Under the pieces are notes generated by a model. That model made no database searches, was not told the origin of the DNA, and was given only the letters and a program-made list of their open reading frames with translations. A stretch of 47,078 bases of DNA, from the NCBI GenBank assembly GCA_033765305.1, contig JANRID010000005.1, positions 1-47,078 of the forward strand. Reading direction: 5' to 3'. Numbering within the stretch: position 1 is the stretch's first letter; each line of letters opens with the position of its first letter. Position numbers and translations under genes: made by a program. Positions 23,659 to 32,359 of this stretch are shown here, one piece after another. Source of the stretch: RDXT01 sp033765305. Lineage in GTDB: Bacteria > Bacteroidota > Bacteroidia > J057.

Positions 23659-24891
23659 TCAGTGCTCCAGGGTATGCAGCACCTGCACCAGGGCTTCCTG
23701 CCACAGCTGCCGCCCGTCGGGCCGGGCGCCGTGGAGGCGGTGCAGGGCCTCGGAGATCACCCAGGAGACATCCGAAAACAGGTCTTCATCTTCGAGCGAG
23801 ATGCCCGGCTGCATCAGGTAGGCGAATGCGCGGGCCATGCCGCAGTTGGCGATGAAGTCCGGGATGACCGCGGTGCGCGCATCGGCATAGAGGGCGGTAG
23901 GGCCGAGGAAAATATCGGGATCGGCGAAGGGCACGTTGGCACCGCAGGCGATCACTTCGAGGCCGTGCGCCAGCAGGGTCTCCACCTGCGCCTGCGTGAC
24001 CAGGCGCGAGCCCGCCGCCGGCACGAAGACCTCGGCGCCGCAGCGCCAGATCGCTTCTTCGATTTCATGGTACGGGCGGATATAGCTGCCGTGGAGCTGC
24101 GCGCCTTCGCGGCTGAGATAGAGCGCTTTGACCGCTTCGAGATCCAGCCCCTCCGGTTCGATCACCCCGCCCCGGCGGTCGGCGATGCCCACGATGCGGA
24201 AGCCCGCCTTGGCCAGGGTGAGCGCGGCCGCGCCGCCCACATTGCCGAATCCCTGCACAAAGACCCGCTTCTGGGGCTGGCTGTGCTGCCAGATGCGGTA
24301 ATAATGCAGCACCGACATGCCGACACCGTAGCCGGTCACCATGTCGGAGACCGTAATCACCTTCGAGTCGGTGGTCGGGGCGTAGTCCCAATGCGTAACG
24401 CGTTTGGACACCCCATCGCGGAGCTGGCGCAGGGCCTGGTTGCGCTGGGCCATATTGGCTTTCAGGTGGCCGTTGACGATGCCTTCCTGCGGGTGGTGGA
24501 TGCCGAGGTCGTAGGTCAGGGGAATCACCTCGTTTACTTCATCCACGTTGAGGTCGCCGCCGGTGCCGTAGTAATGCTTGAGCAGGGGATATACGGCTGA
24601 AAACCAGCGCTTCAGCACCCCGTGCTTGCGGGGGTCGGCCGGATCGAAGCGGATGCCGGATTTGGCGCCGCCGATCGGGGGGCCGCAGACGGCGAATTTC
24701 ACCTCCATGGTTTTGGCCAGGGAAACGACCTCTTCGAGGGTGCAGCCGGCATGCATGCGGGTGCCGCCGCCTGCGGCGCCGTTGCGCAGGCGGTTGATGA
24801 CCAGCCATCCCTCCGCTTCGGTTTCCGCATCCCGCCAGTGGAATACGATTTCAGGCGCCTTGCTTTCGAAGGCTTTGAGTGCTTGCAGCAT
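23659..24891 (-). CDS. Glu/Leu/Phe/Val dehydrogenase family protein
   Basis: 410-aa NAD(P)-dependent amino-acid dehydrogenase. The substrate domain shows GGGTRMHAGCTLEEV and CGPPIGGAKSGIRFDP (catalytic Lys in GGAKSG). The nucleotide domain shows VFVQGFGNVGGAAALTLAKAG (GxGxxG-type) and PAAGSRLVT ... CGANVPF. It interconverts an L-amino acid and its 2-oxo acid plus ammonia. The usual Glu of the EGANxP segment is Cys here, and the substrate is uncertain. The ATG at 24891 (MLQALKAFES) is chosen over 24918. A -7-like box, GATATTTG (24916-24923), precedes it. Divergent from comF. Confidence 0.88.
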   Translation of the reverse strand: MLQALKAFESKAPEIVFHWRDAETEAEGWLVINRLRNGAAGGGTRMHAGCTLEEVVSLAKTMEVKFAVCGPPIGGAKSGIRFDPADPRKHGVLKRWFSAVYPLLKHYYGTGGDLNVDEVNEVIPLTYDLGIHHPQEGIVNGHLKANMAQRNQALRQLRDGVSKRVTHWDYAPTTDSKVITVSDMVTGYGVGMSVLHYYRIWQHSQPQKRVFVQGFGNVGGAAALTLAKAGFRIVGIADRRGGVIEPEGLDLEAVKALYLSREGAQLHGSYIRPYHEIEEAIWRCGAEVFVPAAGSRLVTQAQVETLLAHGLEVIACGANVPFADPDIFLGPTALYADARTAVIPDFIANCGMARAFAYLMQPGISLEDEDLFSDVSWVISEALHRLHGARPDGRQLWQEALVQVLHTLEH

Positions 24892-24915
24892 GAGCAGTTC
24901 CTTTTTTAACCGGCG

Positions 24916-24923
24916 CAAATATC
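24916..24923 (-). promoter_or_regulatory. Putative -7 box (GATATTTG) for dehydrogenase
   Basis: One mismatch to TAnnTTTG, 24 bp before the dehydrogenase ATG on the minus strand. Confidence 0.4.
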
Positions 24924-24955
24924 CGTCTTTGAGGGGATTTTCCTATTTTCAGGGC

Positions 24956-25642
24956 ATGTTGAAGGATCTTGCACGGCTGCTGGTGTCGGACAGCTGCTAC
25001 GGCTGCGGGGAGCTGCTCTCCGGGGATGAACGCTACATCTGTCTGGGCTGCCTGAGCCGCATCGAGCAGACCGGCTTTCACCTCCATCCGGCTGACAATG
25101 AGCTGTATCTGCGTCTGGCCGGCCGGGTGCCGCTGGCCGGTGCGGCCGCCTTGTTTTACTTCGACAAAGGCGGCCAGCTTCAGCAGATCATCCAGGCGCT
25201 GAAGTACGGGGATGCGCCCCAGGTAGGGGTTTACCTCGGCGAGCTGTACGGCGGCCTGCTCCGGGGGAGCGCGTTCGCAGCCGGGCTGGAAGCCCTCGTG
25301 CCGGTGCCGCTGCACCGCAGCCGGCTGATCCAGCGCGGCTACAACCAGTCGGAGCAGATCGCCATCGGAATCGGCAGGGCGCTGGGCGTGCCCGTGCGCA
25401 CGGACCTGGTGCGGCGGGCCCGCCGCACCCTCACCCAGACCCGCAAAAGCAATGCAGCCCGCTGGGACAATGTGCGCGAGGCTTTTGCCGCTGCGCCCGC
25501 CTGGCCGGCTTCGGTCCTGCTGATCGACGACATCATCACCACCGGCGCCACGCTGGAGGCCTGCATCCGCGCCATCTGCGCGGCGGCGCAGCCGCCCGCC
25601 GGGATCCGCATCGTCTCCATCGGCATGGCCCGCATGCACTGA
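24956..25642 (+). CDS. comF: ComF family protein (phosphoribosyltransferase fold)
   Basis: 228-aa ComF homologue. An N-terminal zinc-ribbon-like four-Cys motif (C14-YG-C17 ... C29-LG-C32) is followed by a type I phosphoribosyltransferase domain: VPVPLHRSRLIQRGYNQSEQ and the PRPP-binding loop VLLIDDIITTGATLE. ComF proteins are linked to DNA uptake and recombination in competence; the exact reaction is unsettled. The open frame extends far upstream, but the ATG at 24956 starts the conserved domain (MLKDLARLLVSDSCYGCG). Nothing else for competence is nearby. Confidence 0.88.
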   Translation: MLKDLARLLVSDSCYGCGELLSGDERYICLGCLSRIEQTGFHLHPADNELYLRLAGRVPLAGAAALFYFDKGGQLQQIIQALKYGDAPQVGVYLGELYGGLLRGSAFAAGLEALVPVPLHRSRLIQRGYNQSEQIAIGIGRALGVPVRTDLVRRARRTLTQTRKSNAARWDNVREAFAAAPAWPASVLLIDDIITTGATLEACIRAICAAAQPPAGIRIVSIGMARMH

Positions 25643-25685
25643 CCGGCGGCACGCCCGCGTTATGCTGTTACGTTTACCCCATCCT

Positions 25686-26888
25686 ATGCGTATTCTCCAT
25701 ATTCTCATCTGCTGCCTCATGTTCAGCTCCTTTGTTTCCGCCCAGGACGACCCCTATGTAGGCACCTTCCTCAGCCGGGAAACCGGGCTGCAGGTGCAGG
25801 TGCGCAAAACCAGCGACGGCTACGAGGGCAGCCTCAGTGCGGAAGGGCGGAGCTATCCGTTCACCGGCTTCAAGTTTCTGGGCATGCTGTCCGGCAGCTA
25901 TGACTACAACGGGCAGACGGTCACCTTCTCCCTGGCCCGGATGCTGGGGGCCTACATGGTCACGAGCGACGGCATCTCCATCCCGGTGGAGCGCACGAGC
26001 AGCCAGCCGCCAGCCGTCGCAGCAGCACCGCGCCCGGCCCAGCAGCCCGCGCAGCCGTCCCAGCCCGTGCAGCCAATCCAGTCCGCTGCTGCGCTCAAAG
26101 CCACCGGCGCCCGGCACCAGGACCCCTACGGCGGCTACGCCTTCAACGCGCCCGCTGGCTGGCAGGCCGTCCAGCAGAACGGCGGTTTCACCCTCAGCAA
26201 ATCCGGCCTGTCCTATCAGCTGGGCGTCTCGCCGCACAACTACCGCAGCGTAGCCGCTGCCCAGGCCGATGTGCAGGACCTCCGCGACGATGCCTCCGGC
26301 ACCTATCTCCGGGCCCGCACGCAGCCCTACGGCAGCAATGGCCTCTACGTGCGCTTCGACGGGACCGCCGAAGGCCAGCAGATCGTCATCGAAAGCATCG
26401 CCCTGGTCTCCCCCCACGAGGGCGGCGTCACCTTCGCGGCGGCGGGCCTTGCCGCCGGCTACCCGGCCCAGGCAGCCGAGCTGCTGCGCTCCATGGCCGC
26501 CAGCGCCGTATTTATGCAGCCGCAGGTCTCCGCAGCGGCCCAGCAGTGGAAGCAGCGGCTCAGCGGCAAGCAGCTCCTGTACCTCAACACCTCCAACGGC
26601 CTCTCCGACAAGACCGCAATCGACCTCTGCAGCGATGGCACCTTCGGGTACTACAGCAATTCCTCCTACCTCTCCTCCAATGCGTCGAACTCCTTCAGCT
26701 ACGCCGGCCAGGACCAGGACGGCGGCACCTGGCGGATCATCTCCCGCGGCGCCTCGGCGGTGCTGGTGCTGATGTTTTCCGGCCAGGGCAGCATCAGCGA
26801 GTACGAGCTGAGCGCCCGGCAGGCCTCCAACGAGGCCGGCCTCAACGGGCGGCGATATTTCATCCAGGCAAGCGAACGCTGCCGGTAA
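25686..26888 (+). CDS. Secreted hypothetical protein (400 aa)
   Basis: Exported protein of unknown function. Signal peptide MRILHILICCLMFSSFVSAQ, an N-terminal ~85-residue beta domain (DPYVGTFLSRETGLQVQVRK...) of a kind often annotated as a lipid- or ligand-binding beta-barrel, a Pro/Gln/Ala-rich linker (about 108-135), a middle domain like those found in PsbP/DUF-type proteins (GYAFNAPAGWQAVQ), and a C-terminal ~95-residue domain with LNTSNGLSDKTAIDLCSDGTFGYY. The ATG at 25686 begins the signal peptide. It lies 43 bp downstream of comF and is likely co-transcribed. Ends 32 bp before dnaG, which has its own promoter box. Confidence 0.7.
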   Translation: MRILHILICCLMFSSFVSAQDDPYVGTFLSRETGLQVQVRKTSDGYEGSLSAEGRSYPFTGFKFLGMLSGSYDYNGQTVTFSLARMLGAYMVTSDGISIPVERTSSQPPAVAAAPRPAQQPAQPSQPVQPIQSAAALKATGARHQDPYGGYAFNAPAGWQAVQQNGGFTLSKSGLSYQLGVSPHNYRSVAAAQADVQDLRDDASGTYLRARTQPYGSNGLYVRFDGTAEGQQIVIESIALVSPHEGGVTFAAAGLAAGYPAQAAELLRSMAASAVFMQPQVSAAAQQWKQRLSGKQLLYLNTSNGLSDKTAIDLCSDGTFGYYSNSSYLSSNASNSFSYAGQDQDGGTWRIISRGASAVLVLMFSGQGSISEYELSARQASNEAGLNGRRYFIQASERCR

Positions 26889-26905
26889 GACACGCCTGCT
26901 TTCGT

Positions 26906-26913
26906 TACCTTTG
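26906..26913 (+). promoter_or_regulatory. -7 promoter box TACCTTTG for dnaG
   Basis: Exact TAnnTTTG match, 7 bp before the dnaG ATG, which implies a very short or absent leader. Confidence 0.6.
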
Positions 26914-26920
26914 CCCTGCT

Positions 26921-28921
26921 ATGGCCTATATCCCCGACGACATCGTGCGCAAAATCTACGATGCCACCGACATCCTGGAGGTGGTCGGGGAATATGTGCA
27001 GCTCAAAAAGCGTGGCGCCAATTACTGGGCGCTGTCGCCCTTCGTGAATGAGAAAACCCCTTCGTTTGCCGTCAATCCGGTCAAGGGCATTTTCAAGGAC
27101 TTCAGCTCCGGCAAGGGCGGGGATGCAATCAAATTCCTGATGGAAGTGGAAGGCTACGGCTACGTCGAAGCCCTCCGCCACCTGGCCCGCAAGTACAACA
27201 TCGAGATTCCGGAAACGGAAGAAACGCCGGAGCAGGCTGTCCGGCGGGACAAGCGGGAGAGCTTGCTGATTGTCAATGAATTTGCGGCAAAATTCTTCGA
27301 ATCGCAGCTCCGGGACACCGAAGCGGGCCGGGCCGTAGGCCTGAGCTACTTCCGCGAGCGCGGCATTCTGGAGGCTACGCTCGGCGAGTTCCGCCTCGGC
27401 TATTCGCCCGACCAGTGGGACGCGCTGGCCCAGGAGGCGCAGCGCCAGCAGTTCAACGAGGAGTACCTCCTGGAGCTGGGCCTGGTGAGCCGCTCGGAAA
27501 AGACGGGCAAGCTTGTGGACCGCTTCCGCGACCGGGTGATCTTTCCGATCCAGAATGCCAATGGCAAGGTCGTAGGCTTCGGCGGCCGCATTCTCGGAAA
27601 CCGCAAGGACACCGGCAAGTACATCAACTCCTCCGAATCGGAGGTCTACCACAAGAGCGAAATCCTCTACGGCCTCTATCAGGCCCGCAATGCCATCCGC
27701 AGCGAGGACCTCTGCATCCTGACAGAGGGCTACATGGATGTCATCCTGCTGCACCAGAACGGCATCCGCCACGTGGTGGCCTCCAGCGGCACGGCGCTGA
27801 CCCCGGAGCAGATCCGGCTCATCCGCCGCTATACGAAGCGGGTGCTGCTGATCTACGACGGCGATGCCGCCGGCATCAAGGCAGCGCTGCGCGGCATCGA
27901 CCTGCTGGTGAAGGCAGGCATGGAGGCGCGGATCGTGGCCCTGCCCGACAATCACGACCCGGACTCCTATGTCCGGCTGGCGGGCGCCGAAGGCTTCCGC
28001 AGCTTCATCCAGGCGAACGCGCAGGATTTTGCCGACTTCAAGCTCAATCTGCTCCTGGCCGGCGGCGCCAGCGGCCCCCAGGCCGATGCGGACCGGCTCC
28101 AGCAGATGGCTTCCACGCTCGCGCTCCTGCCCGAGCGCGTGCAGCGCGAGCTGTACGTGCGGCACGTGGCCCAGCGCCTGAGCGTCTCCGAGGGCCTGAT
28201 GGCCCACGCGGTGGAGGAGGCCATGAAGGAAGCGGCCCGCCACGACCGCCCCCGCGAGCCCCGCGAAGCGCCTGATGCCCAGCCGGGCGTGCCGCCGCCC
28301 GCCGAGGTCAAGGAGCTCAAGTCCTTCGAGCAGCTGGAGCTGGTCCAGCAGGAAAAGGAGCTGCTCCGCGTCATGCTCTCGCATCACGACAAGCAGTTTG
28401 CTGCCGAAACCGGCCCGCCGGAAGATGCTGCCGGCCAGCCCATCCGCTACCCGGAGCGCTCCCTCATGGAGTTCATGATGACGGAGCTGGAAGGGCTTGT
28501 ATTTGAAAATCAGGTATTCGAGCAGCTGAAGAATGAGCTGTTCGCCGAATACGCCGCGCATCAGGCGCTGCGCGTGGCGCCTTATCTCAGCCATGCCGAC
28601 GCCGGCCTGTCCAACCTGGTGGCCGGCCTGCTGACGACGCCTGAAATCAGCCCGCTCTGGAAGAAGATGCGCGAAGCCGTGGACTACGACGGCGATCTGC
28701 GCCGGGTGGTGATGGGGGCGGTATTCCATTACAAGGCCCGCAAGGTGGAGGTGCTGCTGCGCGACTGCCGGGCCAAGCTCCGCGCTGCTTCCGCCGCACA
28801 GGACGGGGCGGCGGAGGATCTCTGGCTCGAAACCTTCCAGTACCTGATGCAGCTGCGCCGCGAGCTGCACCAGAAGCTGGGGGTGGAGGGCGCCGTGTCC
28901 GGCTCCGACGGACGGCTGTGA
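26921..28921 (+). CDS. dnaG: DNA primase
   Basis: 666-aa primase that synthesises RNA primers at the replication fork. The N-terminal domain (MAYIPDDIVRKIYDATDILEVVGEYV...) is the CHC2 zinc-finger region, but every zinc ligand is lost: canonical CPFH reads S39-P-F-V42 and canonical CFGC reads D60-F-S-S63. The TOPRIM core is intact: TEGYMD (E269) and YDGDAAG (D313, D315). A C-terminal DnaB-interaction-type helical region follows (from about 440). Full length, with its own -7 box. Function is secure; the ligand loss may be lineage-wide in Bacteroidota. Confidence 0.95.
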   Translation: MAYIPDDIVRKIYDATDILEVVGEYVQLKKRGANYWALSPFVNEKTPSFAVNPVKGIFKDFSSGKGGDAIKFLMEVEGYGYVEALRHLARKYNIEIPETEETPEQAVRRDKRESLLIVNEFAAKFFESQLRDTEAGRAVGLSYFRERGILEATLGEFRLGYSPDQWDALAQEAQRQQFNEEYLLELGLVSRSEKTGKLVDRFRDRVIFPIQNANGKVVGFGGRILGNRKDTGKYINSSESEVYHKSEILYGLYQARNAIRSEDLCILTEGYMDVILLHQNGIRHVVASSGTALTPEQIRLIRRYTKRVLLIYDGDAAGIKAALRGIDLLVKAGMEARIVALPDNHDPDSYVRLAGAEGFRSFIQANAQDFADFKLNLLLAGGASGPQADADRLQQMASTLALLPERVQRELYVRHVAQRLSVSEGLMAHAVEEAMKEAARHDRPREPREAPDAQPGVPPPAEVKELKSFEQLELVQQEKELLRVMLSHHDKQFAAETGPPEDAAGQPIRYPERSLMEFMMTELEGLVFENQVFEQLKNELFAEYAAHQALRVAPYLSHADAGLSNLVAGLLTTPEISPLWKKMREAVDYDGDLRRVVMGAVFHYKARKVEVLLRDCRAKLRAASAAQDGAAEDLWLETFQYLMQLRRELHQKLGVEGAVSGSDGRL

Positions 28922-28982
28922 CCCGGCACATCCGGAACGCACCAGGAGCGCCAGGCTCCGGCTTACGCTAATCGTTGAATTC

Positions 28983-30041
28983 ATGCCCGACCGCATCCCA
29001 TTCCTCCGCCTGCAGCAGCAGCAGATCGCTGCGCAGCGATTCCAAACCCCGCAGGACCTGCTCGCGTGGATGGGCGCCCTGCAGGCGCAGGACTATCCCA
29101 TGATGAAGTGGGCCGCCGGCCTGCGCCTGCCCGGCGCCACGGAGCAGGGGATCGATGCCGCCCTTGCGGCAGGCACGGTCATCCGCACCCACGCCCTGCG
29201 CCCGACCTGGCACCTGCTGCCGGCGGCGGATATCTACTGGATCCTGGAGCTGACGGCTCCGCACATCCTGGCTTCCATGCGCAGCCGCCACCGCGAGCTG
29301 GAGCTCAGCGGCGAACTGCTGTCGCGGAGCCGGGCGGTCCTCGAAGCCGAGCTGCGCGGCGGGCAGCACAAGACGCGCGAAGACCTGAAGCCGGTGCTGG
29401 AGGCCGCCGGCATCCGCAACGACGACAACCGCCTGGCGCACGTGCTGCTCTGCGCGGAGCTGGAAGGGCTCATCTGCAGCGGCCCCGGCTCCGGCAGCCG
29501 CCAGACCTACGCCCTGCTGCCGGAGGTTGTGCCCCAGGCGCGGCGCCTGCCGCGCGAAGAGGCCCTGGCTACGCTGGCGCTGCGCTATTTCCGGAGCCAC
29601 GGCCCTGCCACACTGGCAGACTTTGGCTGGTGGTCGGGCCTGCCGGCGGGCGATGCGCGCCGGGCGCTGGCCTCGGTGCGGCACCTGCTCCGCGAGGAGC
29701 AGGCAGGCGGCAGCGCCTATTGGATGGACGCCGAAGCGCAGCCGGCAGATCCGGAGCCGGGCCGGCTCTATCTGCTGCCGGCCTTCGACGAGTACCTCGT
29801 CAGCTACAAGGACCGCCAGGCCGTGCTGCCGCAGGCGCAGCACCAGCGCGCCGTGCATGTCAATGGCGTGTTCCGCCCCATCATCGTGCATGAAGGGCAG
29901 GTCATCGGCACCTGGAAGCGAAGCGCGAAAGGCAGCAGGGTGCTGCTGGAAGCGGAGTGGTTCGGGGTGCCGGACCCGGAGCTGGAGGCTGCATTCGTGC
30001 GGGAAGGGGAGGCGTTCAGGCGCTTCCGGGGGGCGGAATGA
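28983..30041 (+). CDS. Winged-helix DNA-binding domain protein (HTH_42/YcaQ-like)
   Basis: 352-aa member of the winged-helix DNA-binding domain family (PF06224), recognised by LLAWMGALQAQDYPMMKWAAGLRL, VIRTHALRPTWHLLPAADI, and LLPAFDEYLVSYKDR near the end. E. coli YcaQ, a relative in the same broad group, unhooks DNA interstrand crosslinks, and others are unstudied. Cytosolic, no signal peptide. The gene is 61 bp after dnaG and convergent with the antiporter (12 bp between stops). A repair role is plausible from family membership only. Confidence 0.8.
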   Translation: MPDRIPFLRLQQQQIAAQRFQTPQDLLAWMGALQAQDYPMMKWAAGLRLPGATEQGIDAALAAGTVIRTHALRPTWHLLPAADIYWILELTAPHILASMRSRHRELELSGELLSRSRAVLEAELRGGQHKTREDLKPVLEAAGIRNDDNRLAHVLLCAELEGLICSGPGSGSRQTYALLPEVVPQARRLPREEALATLALRYFRSHGPATLADFGWWSGLPAGDARRALASVRHLLREEQAGGSAYWMDAEAQPADPEPGRLYLLPAFDEYLVSYKDRQAVLPQAQHQRAVHVNGVFRPIIVHEGQVIGTWKRSAKGSRVLLEAEWFGVPDPELEAAFVREGEAFRRFRGAE

Positions 30042-30053
30042 GCAGCCGCCCGG

Positions 30054-31271
30054 CTATCCCAGCTTGCGGAAGGCTTGCTTCAGCAGCAGCGGCGTCGTCA
30101 GCGTCGTCAGGACTCCCATGAGCACCAGAATCGAGAAGACTTCCGTATTGATCAGCCCTGCGCGGTATGCGATATTGGCAATCACCAGCTCCATGATCCC
30201 CCGCGCATTGAGACCGATGCCCAGGGTAAGCGAGAACCGGCTGCTGAAGCCTGCCGCCATGCCGCCCAGATAGCCGCCGGCAATCTTGGAGAGGTAGGAT
30301 ACGGCGATTACCGACAGCAGCAGCCCGATGTTGCCGATGGAGGAAATGTTGAACTCGAGCCCGATGCCGGCAAAGAAGATGGGCGCCAGGAAGCCCATCG
30401 CCATGTTGTTGGTCGTGGTTTCCACGGCATGGAAATTGTCTTTTCCGATGAGCGATTCGCTGATGAGCATCGACGCAAAGAACGCGCCTACGATGAAGTG
30501 CAGGCCCAGGCTCTCGGTGACGGTGGAAAACAGCAGCACAAATGCGAAAAACAGGGCGAAGAGCGGCTCCTTGCCCTTCAGAAAGGCAAACAGGCGGTTG
30601 AGGGACTCCTCCAGGTAATCGCCTTTCTGGAGCACTTTCCGGATCAGCAGATAGGCCAGGCTCAGCAGCCCGATGAACAGCACCAGTTTGAGCAGCGAGA
30701 TGAGGCCTGCCTGGGCGACAGAGGAGAACGAAAGACCGGTATCTTTGACGTTCAGCAGGATGCCCAGCAGGGTAAGGGCCAGCACATCGTCGAAAATGGC
30801 TACGGCAATGACCTTCTGGCCGACCTCCGAATTGATTTTGCCCAGGTCCATCAGAATGCGGATGCTTACCGGCAAGGCAGTAATGGCAACGCACAGCCCG
30901 ATGAAAACGGTCGTCATCAGGTTCTGCCCGAACAGGTATCCGACCCCGATGCCGCTGAGGATCGGCAGAAAAAATGCCATGACCGAGATGATGAGGTTCC
31001 GCCCCCGCAGGGAGCCGAGAATGCGGTCGATGTTGATTTCCAGGCCTGCAATGATGACCAGCAGGAAAATCCCCAGTTCTGAAATGACTTTGATGTCTTC
31101 CGTGCGGTGGATGAGGTTGAGCAGGCTGGGGCCCAGGATGATGCCGGCGGTGATCTCGCCGATCATGGCTGGCTGCCGGAAGCGTTCGAAGATTTCGCCG
31201 AAAATCCGGGCTGCCACCAGCAGAATCAGCAGATTGGTGAAAAATGGAAGCTCGAAATGGGGTGTATGCAT
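30054..31271 (-). CDS. Cation:proton antiporter (Kef/CPA2 type)
   Basis: 405-aa inner-membrane Na+(K+)/H+ exchanger of the CPA2 family, with about 11-13 hydrophobic segments. Signatures: the N-terminal RFRQPAMIGEITAGIILGPSLL, ISELGIFLLVIIAGLEIN, and the ion-binding Asp pair in IFDDVLAL (D161-D162). It ends soon after the last membrane segment and lacks the RCK/TrkA nucleotide-sensing domain of Kef channels. The ATG at 31271 is used; the open frame extends upstream without a plausible start. It serves pH or monovalent-cation homeostasis. Divergent from the barrel-like gene across ~300 bp. Confidence 0.9.
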   Translation of the reverse strand: MHTPHFELPFFTNLLILLVAARIFGEIFERFRQPAMIGEITAGIILGPSLLNLIHRTEDIKVISELGIFLLVIIAGLEINIDRILGSLRGRNLIISVMAFFLPILSGIGVGYLFGQNLMTTVFIGLCVAITALPVSIRILMDLGKINSEVGQKVIAVAIFDDVLALTLLGILLNVKDTGLSFSSVAQAGLISLLKLVLFIGLLSLAYLLIRKVLQKGDYLEESLNRLFAFLKGKEPLFALFFAFVLLFSTVTESLGLHFIVGAFFASMLISESLIGKDNFHAVETTTNNMAMGFLAPIFFAGIGLEFNISSIGNIGLLLSVIAVSYLSKIAGGYLGGMAAGFSSRFSLTLGIGLNARGIMELVIANIAYRAGLINTEVFSILVLMGVLTTLTTPLLLKQAFRKLG

Positions 31272-31572
31272 GTGCAGTCGGTTTAGGCAGAACCAGATCG
31301 CTGCGGCTGGGAATGCGGTTGTTCCGGTGCGGGCAGGAACTGGTTCCGGGTTCAGGTGTAACGTCTTCAGGGCCTCCGGCCAGCTGCGGATGGGCTGGCA
31401 GGGGGCATCTGCAATATACAGTTTTTTCCCGGCTTGGGCCGGATGACCGTCCGGGCGGGTGCCGGGCGCAGTACGGCCCGTTTGATTTTTGCAAGTTTTC
31501 CTTTGATCCCCGTTACCGTACATATTTCGGAATCTGCTTGTTTTGAGGCGTTTATCCTTGATCCTCAAACTC
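31272..31572. other. 301-bp divergent intergenic region
   Basis: Shared upstream region of the antiporter (-) and the barrel-like protein (+). A TATATTGC-like element on the minus strand near 31410 and a CATATTTC-like element on the plus strand near 31522 are possible -7 boxes, both imperfect. No hairpin, RNA or repeat was recognised. Confidence 0.5.
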
Positions 31573-32352
31573 ATGCCGACTCTCTTGCTGCGTACTGTGC
31601 TGCTGTTTGCTTGTGCGCTGACTGCGCTGCCCTTCATGGCCCGGGCGCAGCAGGCCGATTCCGCAAAGCGCATGCTGTATGTCAAAGGCTCTGCCGGGCT
31701 GACCACCAACGGCTTTTCGATTATCCCGGCCTTTTCGCTCGGCAAGCCGGCTGCAGTGTTCATCTTCAATGTGAACGGCGGCAAGCGGCTGAGCTTCGAG
31801 CCGGAGTTCCGCTTTTCGATCGACGGGCGGCCCTGGTCGTTTATCTTCATCGGGCGCTATAAGCTGATCCAGCGGCCCAAGTTCCGGCTCACGGCAGGCA
31901 CGCACCTGCCGGGCATGCCTTTCCGCATGGTGGATGTGGTGCACAACGGCGAGCCCAAGCGTATCCTGATGTCGCAGCAGGCGGTCGCCGCCGAGCTGAT
32001 TCCGGTCTATATGCCGCGCGAGCATGTGCGGCTGGGCTTCTACGGCCTCAAAGGCTTCGGCATCGATGCGGAGATGCCCGACACGGAGTTTCTGGCCCTG
32101 CAGGCGCATTTCACCCGGATCCGGCTGCCGGGGCCCTGGTATGCGCAGGCCCAGCCGCAGCTGTTTTACCTGCGCGTGGACGCCAGCCGGGGCACGTACG
32201 CCGCCGGCAGCCTGACCCTGGCGCGGGAGGGATTCCCGCTGAGCCTCTCCGCCGCCGCCAACCAGGCCATCCGGACGAAGATTGCCGGCCAGGCGTTCAA
32301 CTGGAACCTCACCCTGACGTACAGCTTCGACAGGACCTACGTTCAGCAGTAG
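31573..32352 (+). CDS. Secreted outer-membrane beta-barrel-like protein
   Basis: 259-aa exported protein of unknown function. Signal peptide MPTLLLRTVLLFACALTALPFMARAQ followed by alternating beta-strands (MLYVKGSAGLTTNGFSIIPAF, FIFIGRYKLI, HVRLGFYGLKGFG) ending ...FNWNLTLTYSF, the pattern of a small outer-membrane barrel. The ATG at 31573 is chosen over a TTG at 31543 because the signal peptide starts there. The AraC regulator gene starts 7 bp after its stop, so the two probably form an operon. Confidence 0.65.
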   Translation: MPTLLLRTVLLFACALTALPFMARAQQADSAKRMLYVKGSAGLTTNGFSIIPAFSLGKPAAVFIFNVNGGKRLSFEPEFRFSIDGRPWSFIFIGRYKLIQRPKFRLTAGTHLPGMPFRMVDVVHNGEPKRILMSQQAVAAELIPVYMPREHVRLGFYGLKGFGIDAEMPDTEFLALQAHFTRIRLPGPWYAQAQPQLFYLRVDASRGTYAAGSLTLAREGFPLSLSAAANQAIRTKIAGQAFNWNLTLTYSFDRTYVQQ

Positions 32353-32359
32353 CCCCGCC

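Noticed and set aside
26699..28996. Long minus-strand open frame opposite dnaG (765 codons)
   Set aside because: Antisense shadow of dnaG and the preceding gene; no recognisable domain.
30054..31850. Antiporter with a 190-residue N-terminal extension
   Set aside because: The upstream in-frame stretch is low-quality sequence with no domain; the family N-terminus begins at 31271.
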